Both the position numbers and the translations under genes were made by a program. The notes below the pieces were generated by a model, which was not told the DNA's origin, ran no database searches, and saw only the letters and a list, made by a program, of their open reading frames with translations. 64,000 bases of DNA from Candidatus Hecatella orcuttiae. GTDB lineage: Archaea; Thermoproteota; Bathyarchaeia; Hecatellales; Hecatellaceae. Shown in pieces: positions 19,317 through 28,875 of the stretch (its first letter is position 1; each line of letters begins with the position of its first letter). Location: positions 375,342 to 439,341 of the forward strand of contig MTLY02000001.1 in NCBI GenBank assembly GCA_002011035.2, in the 5' to 3' direction.

Positions 19317-19450
19317 TGTTACACCTAGGGTGACCCCTTATCTCAGCCTCATCCAGTCCTGACGAATTGTTTATTAACGTGCTTTAAACAATAAGAACAG
19401 GAGAGCTTTAAGTTTTACTTTTAAACCTCCAAAAGCTGGGTAAAAGAAAA

Positions 19451-20527
19451 ATGGCAGAAAAACCCACCGCCGTGATATACAGCGGCCGTTTTCTCGACCA
19501 TAAGACAGGCGTCCACTGTGAAGCGCCCTCTAGGCTTAAAATAGCCATGGAAACCCTTCAAAACCCTGAGTTGAAGGCATCAGGCAAGTTTACCGTGATA
19601 GAGCCGCGGCTGGCTTCCAAGGAGGAAATAGCCCTAGTCCATAGCGTTGACTATATTGAAGAGGTGAGAAGCTTCTGCGCCCGGGGAGGCGGCTACTACG
19701 ACGGCGACACTCCTCTGTCTCCGGAAAGCTTCGAGGTTGCTTCCCTAGCCGTGGGAGGCCTCCTAGAGGCTTGTGAAAAAGTTTTTTCAGGAGACATATC
19801 CAACGCCTTCGCCCTCGTACGGCCGCCCGGCCACCATGCGGGGATCCACGGGCGGGCTTTAGGGGCTTTGACCAATGGGTTCTGCGTCTTCAACAACGTA
19901 GCTGCAGCTACAGCCTACGCGGCGAAGAAAGGATGGGCGAGGAGATCCCTAATCTTCGATTTTGACACTCACCACGGAAACGGAACTCAAGAGATCTTCA
20001 ACTCCGACGCTCAAGTTCTCTACCTCAGCCTTCACCAGAGGGGAATATATCCGGGAACAGGCTACGAGGATGAAATCGGAGTAGGTGCGGGGAGAGGGTT
20101 TAAAGTTAACGTGCCGCTGCCAGCCCGCTCTGATGACGAGGTATACCTTAAAGTCCTGGGGGAAATCGTGGAGCCTGTGGCGGAACAGTTCAAACCAGAA
20201 CTGATCCTACTCTCCGCAGGATACGACGCTCACCACTCAGACATCGTAGGGGGCATGTTCCTCTCCGCGGAAGGCTTCGCCAAAATGGTGGAAAGCATGG
20301 TGAAGTTGGCTCGAAAAAGTTGCGGTGGAAAGCTTCTAGCCTGTTTGGAGGGAGGATATTCCGCTCAAGCTCTTTCTCAGGGGATAGCCTCAAGCTTGGC
20401 GGCCATGGCCGGGATTTCCCTGAGCCTCCGAGACCACGCCCCTCGGTCGCCCTCCCACGTGCAGTCTGCAGCAGCTCAAGTCATTCGGAAGGTTAAGGAT
20501 AACCTAGGAAGCTACTGGAGTTTATAG
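19451..20527 (+). CDS. Histone deacetylase / acetylpolyamine amidohydrolase family protein
   Basis: RPPGHHAG, IFDFDTHHGNGTQEIF, LSAGYDAHHSD, CLEGGY motifs. Confidence 0.93.
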   Translation: MAEKPTAVIYSGRFLDHKTGVHCEAPSRLKIAMETLQNPELKASGKFTVIEPRLASKEEIALVHSVDYIEEVRSFCARGGGYYDGDTPLSPESFEVASLAVGGLLEACEKVFSGDISNAFALVRPPGHHAGIHGRALGALTNGFCVFNNVAAATAYAAKKGWARRSLIFDFDTHHGNGTQEIFNSDAQVLYLSLHQRGIYPGTGYEDEIGVGAGRGFKVNVPLPARSDDEVYLKVLGEIVEPVAEQFKPELILLSAGYDAHHSDIVGGMFLSAEGFAKMVESMVKLARKSCGGKLLACLEGGYSAQALSQGIASSLAAMAGISLSLRDHAPRSPSHVQSAAAQVIRKVKDNLGSYWSL

Positions 20528-20574
20528 TCTGCAGCAAGTTAACAGAAAGCCGGCTGTCTTCCCACCAGTTACAC

Positions 20575-21399
20575 TTACTCTAGGAGGGTGAGAAGTTCCT
20601 CCGGGTTCTTGACAACAAGGTCAGGGAGGATTCCCCAAGATAATTTTGGCCCAAGGCTTTCTCTGGTGAGGTAGATGGAGAAAATCTTAGAGATCTTAGC
20701 ACCCAGCACATCTGTTTCCAGTTTATCTCCCACCATGGCAGCGCCATCCGGCTTGGTTCCGTAGCGTTCCAGCACTTGCTCAAAAACCTCAGGATAGGGT
20801 TTTCCCACATATTTAGGAGGCGTTCCGGAGGCTACAGCTATGGCCTCGCAGAGAGCTTTCCCGCCGAGGAAGTAGCCCTCTTCACCTTCGAAGACCCCTC
20901 TGAAAACAGGGTTAGGCCCTGCGCAGACAAGTCTAGCGCCGGATTTCACCAACTTCATGGCATGGTTAAGCCGCTGGTAGGTTACCTTTCTATCCACAGC
21001 CACTACCACAGCGTCAGCCGGTCCCTCCTCCACCAATTCCAGCCCTGCCGCGCTGAGTTCTTCGACTAAGCCCTCTTCCCCTATGAGGAAGCATCGGGCT
21101 TGAGGTTTCCATGCCCTGAGATAGGAGGCGGTGGCTGAGGAAGCCGTAGTGATGTTATCTGAAGCCACCTTGAAGCCTTGTTGGCGGAGGATTTCAACTA
21201 TCCAGCGCCTAGATTTTCTTGAAACATTGGACAGGATGTGAAGCTTTTTGCCCATGGCCTCCAGCCTATCCAGAAGCTTTAAAGCACCAGCCACAGGTCT
21301 AGGGCGGTCCACACTGTCCATCAGCACGCCTTCCACGTCGAAGATGAAAAGGCTCTTAAGTTTGAGCTTGTTTTCCAAATTCTTCCCAGCCTCCCACAC
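20575..21399 (-). CDS. HAD-superfamily (NagD-like) phosphatase with DxE motif I
   Basis: FDVEGVLMDS, LSNVSRKSR, MVGDKLETDVLGA; motif I reads D-V-E rather than D-x-D. Confidence 0.82.
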   Translation of the reverse strand: MWEAGKNLENKLKLKSLFIFDVEGVLMDSVDRPRPVAGALKLLDRLEAMGKKLHILSNVSRKSRRWIVEILRQQGFKVASDNITTASSATASYLRAWKPQARCFLIGEEGLVEELSAAGLELVEEGPADAVVVAVDRKVTYQRLNHAMKLVKSGARLVCAGPNPVFRGVFEGEEGYFLGGKALCEAIAVASGTPPKYVGKPYPEVFEQVLERYGTKPDGAAMVGDKLETDVLGAKISKIFSIYLTRESLGPKLSWGILPDLVVKNPEELLTLLE

Positions 21400-21494
21400 A
21401 GAACCCTAGAAGAAAAACATTTAAGCCTTTGCCGTGCCAATTTCATGGTTGCTTAAAATCCAGTGGAAGGAGCATTCCGTCAGAGAGCATGCTG

Positions 21495-21590
21495 GCCGCC
21501 GTAACGTAGCCGGGTAGCGTACAGACACTCGAATGTGGGTGGTGCAGGCCTGTGGAGCCTGGAGGCCGGGTTCAAATCCCGGCGGCGGCC
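21495..21590 (+). tRNA. tRNA-His (GTG), probable intron, genome-encoded G-1 at 21494
   Basis: Acceptor GCCGCCG/CGGCGGC, D-stem ACGT/GCGT with AGCCGGGTA loop, anticodon arm CAGGC-CTGTGGA-GCCTG, T-arm CCGGG-TTCAAAT-CCCGG, C73; 23 extra nt upstream of the anticodon loop; no encoded CCA. Confidence 0.9.
21525..21547 (+). other. Putative 23-nt tRNA-His intron (around 29/30; boundary ambiguous within a CAG repeat)
   Basis: Removing ACACTCGAATGTGGGTGGTGCAG restores a perfect 5-bp anticodon stem; CAG occurs at both junctions. Confidence 0.65.
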
Positions 21591-21679
21591 TTCCCTTAAA
21601 GCGTAGGCGAAGCTTGTTGAGGCCGGTGAAAACTTAAAGTTTAAGTGTTGAATCATAGTACATTTAGCGGCGGGAAACC

Positions 21680-22429
21680 ATGTTCAGGCTAGTTATCTCC
21701 GATTCTAGGGCTTGGAAGAATCTGATGGCGGCCATCTCTACGCTGGTGGAGGAAGCCAGCTTCGACGTTAAACCTGAGGGGTTGGCTTTGAGGGCTATGG
21801 ACCCCAGCCACGTGGCCATGGTGGACTTCGAGTACCCTAAAGAGTCCTTTCAGGAATACGAGTGCACGGAGCCTTCGAAGCTCTGTTTGGACATAGGTGA
21901 CATGTTGAAGTTAATGAGGAGAGTGGAAGCGGGGGAAACCTTGGAGCTCACCCTAGACCCTCAAACCAACCATCTGAACATGAAGCTAACAGGAAAGTAC
22001 AAGCGCCGGTTTTCGCTTCCCCTCCTCCAGCCCTCCGTCTCCGAGGTTCCGACCCCTAAGCTTACCTTCGACGCTCAGATTAAGATGGATGCAGACTGCC
22101 TAAACGACGCCATCACTGACATATCCAACGTCAGCGACCAAGTTAAAATCGAAGCCGATGAAGAAAAGCTGGTTCTCACCGGGCTGAGTGAAACTGGAAA
22201 CGTGGTGGTGGAGTTCGAAAGAGCGAACCAAGCTGTCTTGGATTTTCAAGTTAAGGGAGAGGCGAAAGCCCTCTACGGAGTAAGCTTTCTTCAAGACATG
22301 GTGAAGGCAGGGGCAGCCTCCTCAAAAGTAGTGTCTGTGGAGTTCTCCACGGATAAACCTGTCAAGATAGATTTCGAACTACCCCTTCAAGGAAAGCTAA
22401 CCTATTATCTGGCACCCCGGCTGGAATAA
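21680..22429 (+). CDS. pcn: DNA polymerase sliding clamp (PCNA)
   Basis: MFRLVISDSRAWKNLMAAISTLVEEASFDVKPEGLALRAMDPSHVAMVDFE. Confidence 0.96.
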   Translation: MFRLVISDSRAWKNLMAAISTLVEEASFDVKPEGLALRAMDPSHVAMVDFEYPKESFQEYECTEPSKLCLDIGDMLKLMRRVEAGETLELTLDPQTNHLNMKLTGKYKRRFSLPLLQPSVSEVPTPKLTFDAQIKMDADCLNDAITDISNVSDQVKIEADEEKLVLTGLSETGNVVVEFERANQAVLDFQVKGEAKALYGVSFLQDMVKAGAASSKVVSVEFSTDKPVKIDFELPLQGKLTYYLAPRLE

Positions 22430-23515
22430 ATGGAAACCGCTTTCCCTCAAAGCAGCGAAACGGAGGAAAGCTGTCCCTTAACAAAACTTGACCACGCCAA
22501 ATATCCCTTCACGAGGGAAGCTGCAGAATACGTAGGTAGACTTGGGTTCAGTTTGGAGGAAGTATCCAGCCCTGACTATAACACGGTGATCAGGAAAGCG
22601 GCTGAAAGGATCCTGAGGTCTGCCAAAAGCGTAAGAGGCCTCCCCTACGAAGTTTCCCCGCACTGGGATGACGAGCTCTTATCTTTTCCTCTATCTTTGA
22701 TCATGATTAAAGAAGTCGGCGACGCCTACTTTCAGCAAAGATTTACCTTGCAAGAGGCGAAACTGGCTTCCGCCCGCCTGAGAGAAGAGGAGCTGAAAAA
22801 AGTCCTCTGGATTGCTAGGAAAACTTTCAAATGGAAAATATCCGAAGTCAGGGAACCAAGCTCCGTCCCCTATTTTAAGCTACATTTCGTCAACTACCTG
22901 AAAAACGCCATCAGATTCAGGGGAGAGGACAAATGGAAATTAACCAACAGAAAAATGGAATACGGCGAGATTTACCTAAACAAAGCCGAGGTCGTCCGGC
23001 TGCTGGAGGAGGAGATAAGATCCCACATTCAAGAAAGAATAGAGAAAACCCCTCGCCCAGAGTTGCCTCCATCCCTGAAAGAGGCAGTAGGTAAACTGGA
23101 AGATGAACTTAAAAGCCTGAAGAAGACTCTCCCCTCGGAAGAGGTCCTAGGAGCCACAGACAGTAGGGCTTTCCCTCCTTGTATGGCTGAGCTTTACACA
23201 GCCGTTTTGGGGGGAAAGAACGTGCCTCACGCAGGGAGGTTTACTTTAACGGCGTTTCTTCTCAGCACAGGCATGGAAGCTCAGGAAGTGGCTAGGCTTT
23301 ACACCGCAGTCACAGACTTTGATGAAAGACTGACCCAATATCAGGTAGAGCATATAGCTGGACTGACGGGGGGAAGGACCAAGTATAAGCCTCTCAACTG
23401 CGCCAACATGCAAACCCACCGGCTGTGCGTGAACAAGGATGAAATATGCTCCCGGATCAAAAACCCCCTCCAATATTATAGAATAAAACTTAAACGCCTT
23501 CGGCTTTCTCGGTGA
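22430..23515 (+). CDS. priL: DNA primase large subunit
   Basis: Directly follows pcn; FeS-domain cysteines CMAEL...CANMQTHRLCVNKDEIC; GRFTLTAFLLSTGM. Confidence 0.9.
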   Translation: METAFPQSSETEESCPLTKLDHAKYPFTREAAEYVGRLGFSLEEVSSPDYNTVIRKAAERILRSAKSVRGLPYEVSPHWDDELLSFPLSLIMIKEVGDAYFQQRFTLQEAKLASARLREEELKKVLWIARKTFKWKISEVREPSSVPYFKLHFVNYLKNAIRFRGEDKWKLTNRKMEYGEIYLNKAEVVRLLEEEIRSHIQERIEKTPRPELPPSLKEAVGKLEDELKSLKKTLPSEEVLGATDSRAFPPCMAELYTAVLGGKNVPHAGRFTLTAFLLSTGMEAQEVARLYTAVTDFDERLTQYQVEHIAGLTGGRTKYKPLNCANMQTHRLCVNKDEICSRIKNPLQYYRIKLKRLRLSR

Positions 23516-23580
23516 AGCCTCAAAGACAGCTATTCAGCCCTTATTCTTTGCACTTCTAGGTTCAGTTTTCCATCTTTTCT

Positions 23581-25131
23581 ATGAACGTTTTATATTTAAG
23601 AAAATCCTTCAAGATGGGTAGTGTATCAGGTTTGGACACAGGTATCTACAGGTCTAGACTGAATAAGCGCTTGGAAAAGAAAGCCGCCGGCTTCCTTTCC
23701 TCCATCGACGTGGATGAAGAAATCTTTGAAGAAGACATCGACGGCACTCAAGCCCACAACATCATGCTCTACGAGCAAGGCATCATCAAAAAGGAGGACC
23801 TGAAAAAGATCCTAGCCGCTTTGGAGAACATTCGAAACTTAAAAAGAGCGGGAAAACTCAAACTGGACATGAACTACGAGGATGTTCACGAATTCTTGGA
23901 GGCCCAAGTTCTCAGAGAGCTAGGCTACGAAGTGGGAGGAAAGCTTCACACCGGCAGGTCGAGGAACGACCAGGTAGCTTTGGACGTTCGGATGAAACTG
24001 CGGTCTAAACTAAACAGCCTGTCTTCAGCCCTCCTCAGCCTAGTTAGGGAGCTGCAAATCTGCGCCAAGGCTAACCTCGACACCTTGATGGTCCTCTACA
24101 CGCATACTCAACATGCTCAGATAGGGCTTTTTTCCCATTATCTTCTAGCTTATGGAGATGTTCTGCTCCGAGACTTCGAAAGGATTGAAGACTGCTATCG
24201 GAGGGTAAACTTAAGCCCCTTGGGCGCTTCAGCCATCGGAGGGTCCACCTTCAACCTCAACAGGCTTAGGACAGCTGAGCTTCTCGGCTTCGACGGCATC
24301 GTGGAAAACTCCATCGACGCTGTGAGCTCTAGGGACTTCGCCCAAGAAGCTGCGGGAGCGGTAGCTCTCTTGATGGTTAATTTGAGCAGAATCGCTGAAG
24401 ACTTTGTCATCTGGTCCAGCAGCGAATTTAACTATCTGGAACTGCATGACGCCTACGCATCCCCTTCCAGCGTTATGCCTCACAAGAAAAACCCTTGCAG
24501 CCTAGAGCTGATAAAAGCCAAGGCCGGCTTAACCCTGGGCACTTTGACCAACATGCTGGCAACAGTAAAGGGAGTACCCACCGGCTACAGCCGAGACCTT
24601 CAAGAAACCAAGGCTCCCCTTTGGCTTTGCCTAAGAGAGGCTGAATCCGCTCTAGAAGTTTTAACCGGCATTGTCCGCAGTCTCAAAGTGAATAGAAAGC
24701 GAATGCGGGAAGTGGCGATGGAAAGCCATGCTTCAGCCGTGAACTTGGCTGAGGGTCTCGTTAAGGAAACAGGCTTATCCTTCAGGCAAGCGCACATGCT
24801 GGTTGGCAGGCTGGTGAAGGAAACGGTGAACAAAGGACTTAAGTTGACTGACCTAAATCCTAAGGCTTTAGCGAAGCTGTCGAAGGAAATTCTGGGGAAA
24901 AAGATAGAAATTTCTGAAAACCTTTTCACGAAACTTGTCAACCCGAAGCTTTTCCCCAAACGCCTTTCCACCTTGGGGAGTTCGAACCCAGAAGAAATTA
25001 AAAGAATGCTCAAATCTCAAGAAGCAAAGCTTGTCGAGCTTAAAAAAAGGTTGATGCTCCGTCTGAAAAAAATTGAAAAAGCTGAGGAAAGGCTGAGGAA
25101 AACAGTTAAGGCCTACCTAGCCGCGGATTAA
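23581..25131 (+). CDS. argH: Argininosuccinate lyase
   Basis: DVHEFLEAQV, GGKLHTGRSRNDQVALD, SSVMPHKKNPCSLEL, TGYSRDLQETK. Confidence 0.95.
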   Translation: MNVLYLRKSFKMGSVSGLDTGIYRSRLNKRLEKKAAGFLSSIDVDEEIFEEDIDGTQAHNIMLYEQGIIKKEDLKKILAALENIRNLKRAGKLKLDMNYEDVHEFLEAQVLRELGYEVGGKLHTGRSRNDQVALDVRMKLRSKLNSLSSALLSLVRELQICAKANLDTLMVLYTHTQHAQIGLFSHYLLAYGDVLLRDFERIEDCYRRVNLSPLGASAIGGSTFNLNRLRTAELLGFDGIVENSIDAVSSRDFAQEAAGAVALLMVNLSRIAEDFVIWSSSEFNYLELHDAYASPSSVMPHKKNPCSLELIKAKAGLTLGTLTNMLATVKGVPTGYSRDLQETKAPLWLCLREAESALEVLTGIVRSLKVNRKRMREVAMESHASAVNLAEGLVKETGLSFRQAHMLVGRLVKETVNKGLKLTDLNPKALAKLSKEILGKKIEISENLFTKLVNPKLFPKRLSTLGSSNPEEIKRMLKSQEAKLVELKKRLMLRLKKIEKAEERLRKTVKAYLAAD

Positions 25132-25217
25132 GTTACGGTGTTGGTGGGTGACTTTTTCCCTCTCATCAGCCGCTAGGAAACTTTAAGTCTGACTGCGCAC
25201 CCATCCCATCGAGATGA

Positions 25218-26438
25218 GTTAAGACGGAAAGCCGAACCATAAGTTTCCTCCGGGAAAAATTTAGAGAATATTATTCGAAAAACTCCGATAAAATCAAGCC
25301 TCCCAAGGCTTTGGGGCAGAGAGAATTCGGGTTCATCCTTTTTGGAAGAGAAAAGTCCATGGTTCGCCATCGAAGATTCGAAAGCCGCCATCAACTGGTC
25401 GATTTTTTGATAAACTTAACCCCCTCCGATGTCTATTACTCCTCAGCCTACTACGAGAAACCAGACGAAGAAAAAATGAAGGAGAAAGGATGGCTGGGAG
25501 CTGACTTGGTGTTCGACATAGACTGCGACGACCTTCGAACTCCTTGCAAAAAAACCCATGACGCTTGGAAATGTTTAGACTGTGGAAAGACGGATGTGGG
25601 ATTTGAGCCTGAACACTGCCCTAGATGTGAGAGTAGGAGAATCGACGTAGACCGCTGGGTTTGCGACTTATGCCTAGAAGCCGCCAAACAGGAATGTTTA
25701 AAGCTTCTATCCTTTTTGGAAGAAGACTTCGGCTTCCCCAGCCAGAGCATATCCATAGCCTTCTCCGGACACCGAGGCTACCACATTCATGTGGAAGAAG
25801 ACACGGTGAAAAAGCTGGGTTCAGAAGAGCGAAAGGAAATCATCGACTACGTGACAGCCACAGGACTGAAACTCCAATATCCGGAAAAAAATAGGATGCC
25901 GAAGCCTCTTCTATCCGAGAAGGGGTGGGAAGGCCGACTAGCCCGGACGCTCTATACCATGTTCCAAAAAAGAGAAAGTCAACTCTTAGAAAACGGCCTG
26001 AGAAAAAGCATCGTGGCAATTATCTCTGAACAAAGAGATAAACTTCTCGAATGGCTTCACTCAGAAACCGAGACTGAACCGTTGCCTTTAAAGAAGAAGG
26101 TATGGGAGGAACTCTTGGCAAAAGCTGTTGACGATGCAACCGCAGCCGTAGACACGGTTGTTACCACGGATATCCACCGCCTCATCCGAATGCCCACCAC
26201 CCTCCATGGAAAAACAGGTTTAAAAGTAGCAGAAGTAGACGCAAACAGCCTACCCAGCTTCAAGCCTTTGACCGATTCCCTAGTGTTGAAGGGAGAAAAT
26301 GTCAAAATAAAAATTTTACACTCAAAACCTCTAACCTTAGGGGAGAAAGTTTACCAGCTACCAGCCGGAGAATCGGTAAAACTTCCTTTAGCTGAGGCCG
26401 TGTTCTTAGTTGGCACGGGAAAAGCTGTTTTGGCGTGA
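25218..26438 (+). CDS. priS: DNA primase small (catalytic) subunit; start codon unresolved
   Basis: REFGFILFG, VFDIDCDDL, FSGHRGYHIHVE motifs. Frame is open upstream of the listed TTG (25311) back to TGA at 25215 and encodes VKTESRTISFLREKFREYYSKNSDKIKPPKALGQREFGF. Confidence 0.9.
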   Translation, partial: VKTESRTISFLREKFREYYSKNSDKIKPPKALGQREFGFILFGREKSMVRHRRFESRHQLVDFLINLTPSDVYYSSAYYEKPDEEKMKEKGWLGADLVFDIDCDDLRTPCKKTHDAWKCLDCGKTDVGFEPEHCPRCESRRIDVDRWVCDLCLEAAKQECLKLLSFLEEDFGFPSQSISIAFSGHRGYHIHVEEDTVKKLGSEERKEIIDYVTATGLKLQYPEKNRMPKPLLSEKGWEGRLARTLYTMFQKRESQLLENGLRKSIVAIISEQRDKLLEWLHSETETEPLPLKKKVWEELLAKAVDDATAAVDTVVTTDIHRLIRMPTTLHGKTGLKVAEVDANSLPSFKPLTDSLVLKGENVKIKILHSKPLTLGEKVYQLPAGESVKLPLAEAVFLVGTGKAVLA

Positions 26439-26550
26439 AGCCGGCTCTTTCTGCAGGTTTGTTCCTCCAAGATTAGAACACTCCTGACTATCGAAACACT
26501 TAAATTAACATTCGACTTATCGAGAGAAAGTACGCTAAAGGTGATGAAAT

Positions 26551-27852
26551 CTGAGTAAAACGGAAGAAATTCTCAACAAGTATAAAACTTACGTGCAACA
26601 ATGTTACCCGCCGGGGGACACCATAGTTTTTGTAGAAGGAAAAAACGTTATCCTCCAAGACATTGAAGGCCGAACGTATCTTGATTGCTTTTCAGGCGTT
26701 GCAGTTAACAACGTGGGTCAATGCCATCCGAAGGTTGTTAAGGCGATCCAAGAGCAAGCCGCAAAAATGCTCCATGTGGCGTTTCTCTACCATAATGTTC
26801 CCATGATTACACTTGCCGAGAAACTGGTACAGGTCTCGCCTAAAGGTTTAACTAAATGCTTTTTTGCAGGAGGAGGCGCTGAAGCCGTGGAGGGCGCTGT
26901 AAAACTAGCTAAAAAATATGCGGTAGTCAACGGTAAAGCTGGGCTTCAAATAATATCCTTAGAGCATTCTTTCCATGGCAGAACAGCTTTAGCGCTAACA
27001 CTTACCGGGCAGTCAAAATATAAAGTGAATCAGGGAGCCTTTGCGAATGTTCCCGGCGTGATCTATGCGCCTGCACCCTACTGTTATAGGTGTGTTTTGG
27101 AATATCCAGACTGCGGCCTATGGTGCGCTAAGTTCATTGAAGAGGTGATTGAGCTTAAAACAACCAAACAGGTTGCAGCCTTCATCATGGAAACAGTGCT
27201 CGGAGAAGGGGGAATAATAGTTCCTCCAAAAGAATACTTGACAGCTGTTAGAAAAATCTGCGACGAATATGGAATACTGTTGATTCTAGATGAAATCCAG
27301 TCCGGCTGCGGACGGGTGGGGAAAATGTTCGCCTGCGAACATTACGAAGTTACACCAGACATAATGGTTGTCGGGAAGGGGGTCGGCGGAGGTATGCCGC
27401 TTAGCGCAGTCGTTGCAAAGGAGAAAGTTGCCGCAGCATGGACTGCCGGGGACCATACACATACATTTAGCGGTCACCCGGTTGTTTGCGCAGCAGGCAT
27501 TGCCGCTCTTGAGGTTTTAGCTGAAGAGAAACTTCCAGAAAACGCTGAGAAAGTAGGAAGTCATATCCTCCAAGGACTGCATTCCCTGAAAGAAAAACAT
27601 GCGTTAATAGGGGATGTACGGGGACTTGGTCTGATGATAGGAGTGGAACTTGTAAAAGATAGGAAAAAGAAAACGCCAGCAACAGAGGAGGCTTCGAAGA
27701 TTAAAAGCGCAATGGTTAAGCGCGGTATACTGATAGGCGTAGGCGGATTAAAGAAAAACGTTTTAAGAATTCAGCCACCGTTAACACTGACGGTAGAACA
27801 CGCGGACATGTTAATCGACGCATTAGACAAATCGTTCACGGAACTCAGCTAA
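26551..27852 (+). CDS. Class III (PLP) aminotransferase, 4-aminobutyrate / alanine-glyoxylate type
   Basis: CFAGGGAEAVEGAVKLAKKY, LILDEIQSGCGRVGKMFACEH, MVVGKGVGGGMPLSAVV. Frame extends upstream of the listed GTG (LSKTEEILNKYKTYVQQCYPPGD) to CTG at 26551 preceded by AAGGTGATG. Confidence 0.88.
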   Translation: MSKTEEILNKYKTYVQQCYPPGDTIVFVEGKNVILQDIEGRTYLDCFSGVAVNNVGQCHPKVVKAIQEQAAKMLHVAFLYHNVPMITLAEKLVQVSPKGLTKCFFAGGGAEAVEGAVKLAKKYAVVNGKAGLQIISLEHSFHGRTALALTLTGQSKYKVNQGAFANVPGVIYAPAPYCYRCVLEYPDCGLWCAKFIEEVIELKTTKQVAAFIMETVLGEGGIIVPPKEYLTAVRKICDEYGILLILDEIQSGCGRVGKMFACEHYEVTPDIMVVGKGVGGGMPLSAVVAKEKVAAAWTAGDHTHTFSGHPVVCAAGIAALEVLAEEKLPENAEKVGSHILQGLHSLKEKHALIGDVRGLGLMIGVELVKDRKKKTPATEEASKIKSAMVKRGILIGVGGLKKNVLRIQPPLTLTVEHADMLIDALDKSFTELS

Positions 27853-27867
27853 TCGGATTGTAACTTT

Positions 27868-28875
27868 TCATCTGACGACAACATAATCTTCGCTTATTTT
27901 TTCCTCAACCTCTTCCGTCGCTTTTAAGGCTTCGTCTACTGAAACGGGTACAAATCTATGCACATCTCCAGCAAAGGATTGCCCGAGTTTTGAAATGTCA
28001 ATACCAACAACCGTCGCTGGTTTAGCGAATCCTCCCAATGTTATCGCGTCAACAACCAAGCATATCAGTTGTGTGGAACACCATTGAAGACTACCGGGAA
28101 TCGTTGGGTCGTCAACGATATTAGAAGGATCTTTACCTACAACTTTTTGTAGGTATTCAGGTACAGGTTTGAAATCTAGCTTCGGCCCAACGTACCTATA
28201 GCCAACCCTGTCAGCTTTGAGTGAAACTTCCCATTCTGTTTTAAGAAAGAGGTCTATGCTTTCCTCCGTAAACAGATAATCTTGAGGCCCGAGTATTACC
28301 CGGATTTCCTGCCGATGAGGGTAGACTGGAATCTCTCTTTTCTTAAATTCTCTTCCTTCAAGCTCCTTGAGGGGTCTTTTGGGTTCACCTACTTCTATTA
28401 TATCGCCGCTTTTCAGGGGTCTTCCCCCTAGGCCTCCAATTCTCCCCCGAACGTAAGTAGACCTACTCCCAAAGTATTGCGGGACATTTATCCCTCCTGC
28501 GACACAGAGGTAAGCTCTGCAACCACTCCTCGGAAAATTGAAGGATAGAATCTCCCCTTTCCTAAAGGTTATAGCTTTCCACATAGGTACGAATTCATTG
28601 TTTAATATGGGAGTTAAATCTGCGCCAGTTATGCTTATGACCATGTCTTTTAGCGCCCTAACTTTGAATCTAGCCGACATAATCTCTATTCCAGCGTCGC
28701 CTGGTTTTCTACCGAGCAGCGGGCCTCCAGTATCGTTTCCTACAAGTAGGTTTCCAATTCTGAAGGCGAAATTGTCGAAGGCTCCAGAGGGGGGAATACC
28801 TATAGCTTGGTACCCAGCTCGTCCACAATCTTGAATGGTTGTTTGAATCCCCCCGTCGAGGATTTCAAGCATCAA
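27868..28875 (-). CDS. Biotin-dependent carboxyltransferase / 5-oxoprolinase subunit C family protein
   Basis: ILDGGIQTTIQDCGRAGYQAIGIPPSGAFDNFAFRIGNLLVGN; paired with a subunit B homolog. Confidence 0.85.
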   Translation of the reverse strand: MMLEILDGGIQTTIQDCGRAGYQAIGIPPSGAFDNFAFRIGNLLVGNDTGGPLLGRKPGDAGIEIMSARFKVRALKDMVISITGADLTPILNNEFVPMWKAITFRKGEILSFNFPRSGCRAYLCVAGGINVPQYFGSRSTYVRGRIGGLGGRPLKSGDIIEVGEPKRPLKELEGREFKKREIPVYPHRQEIRVILGPQDYLFTEESIDLFLKTEWEVSLKADRVGYRYVGPKLDFKPVPEYLQKVVGKDPSNIVDDPTIPGSLQWCSTQLICLVVDAITLGGFAKPATVVGIDISKLGQSFAGDVHRFVPVSVDEALKATEEVEEKISEDYVVVR

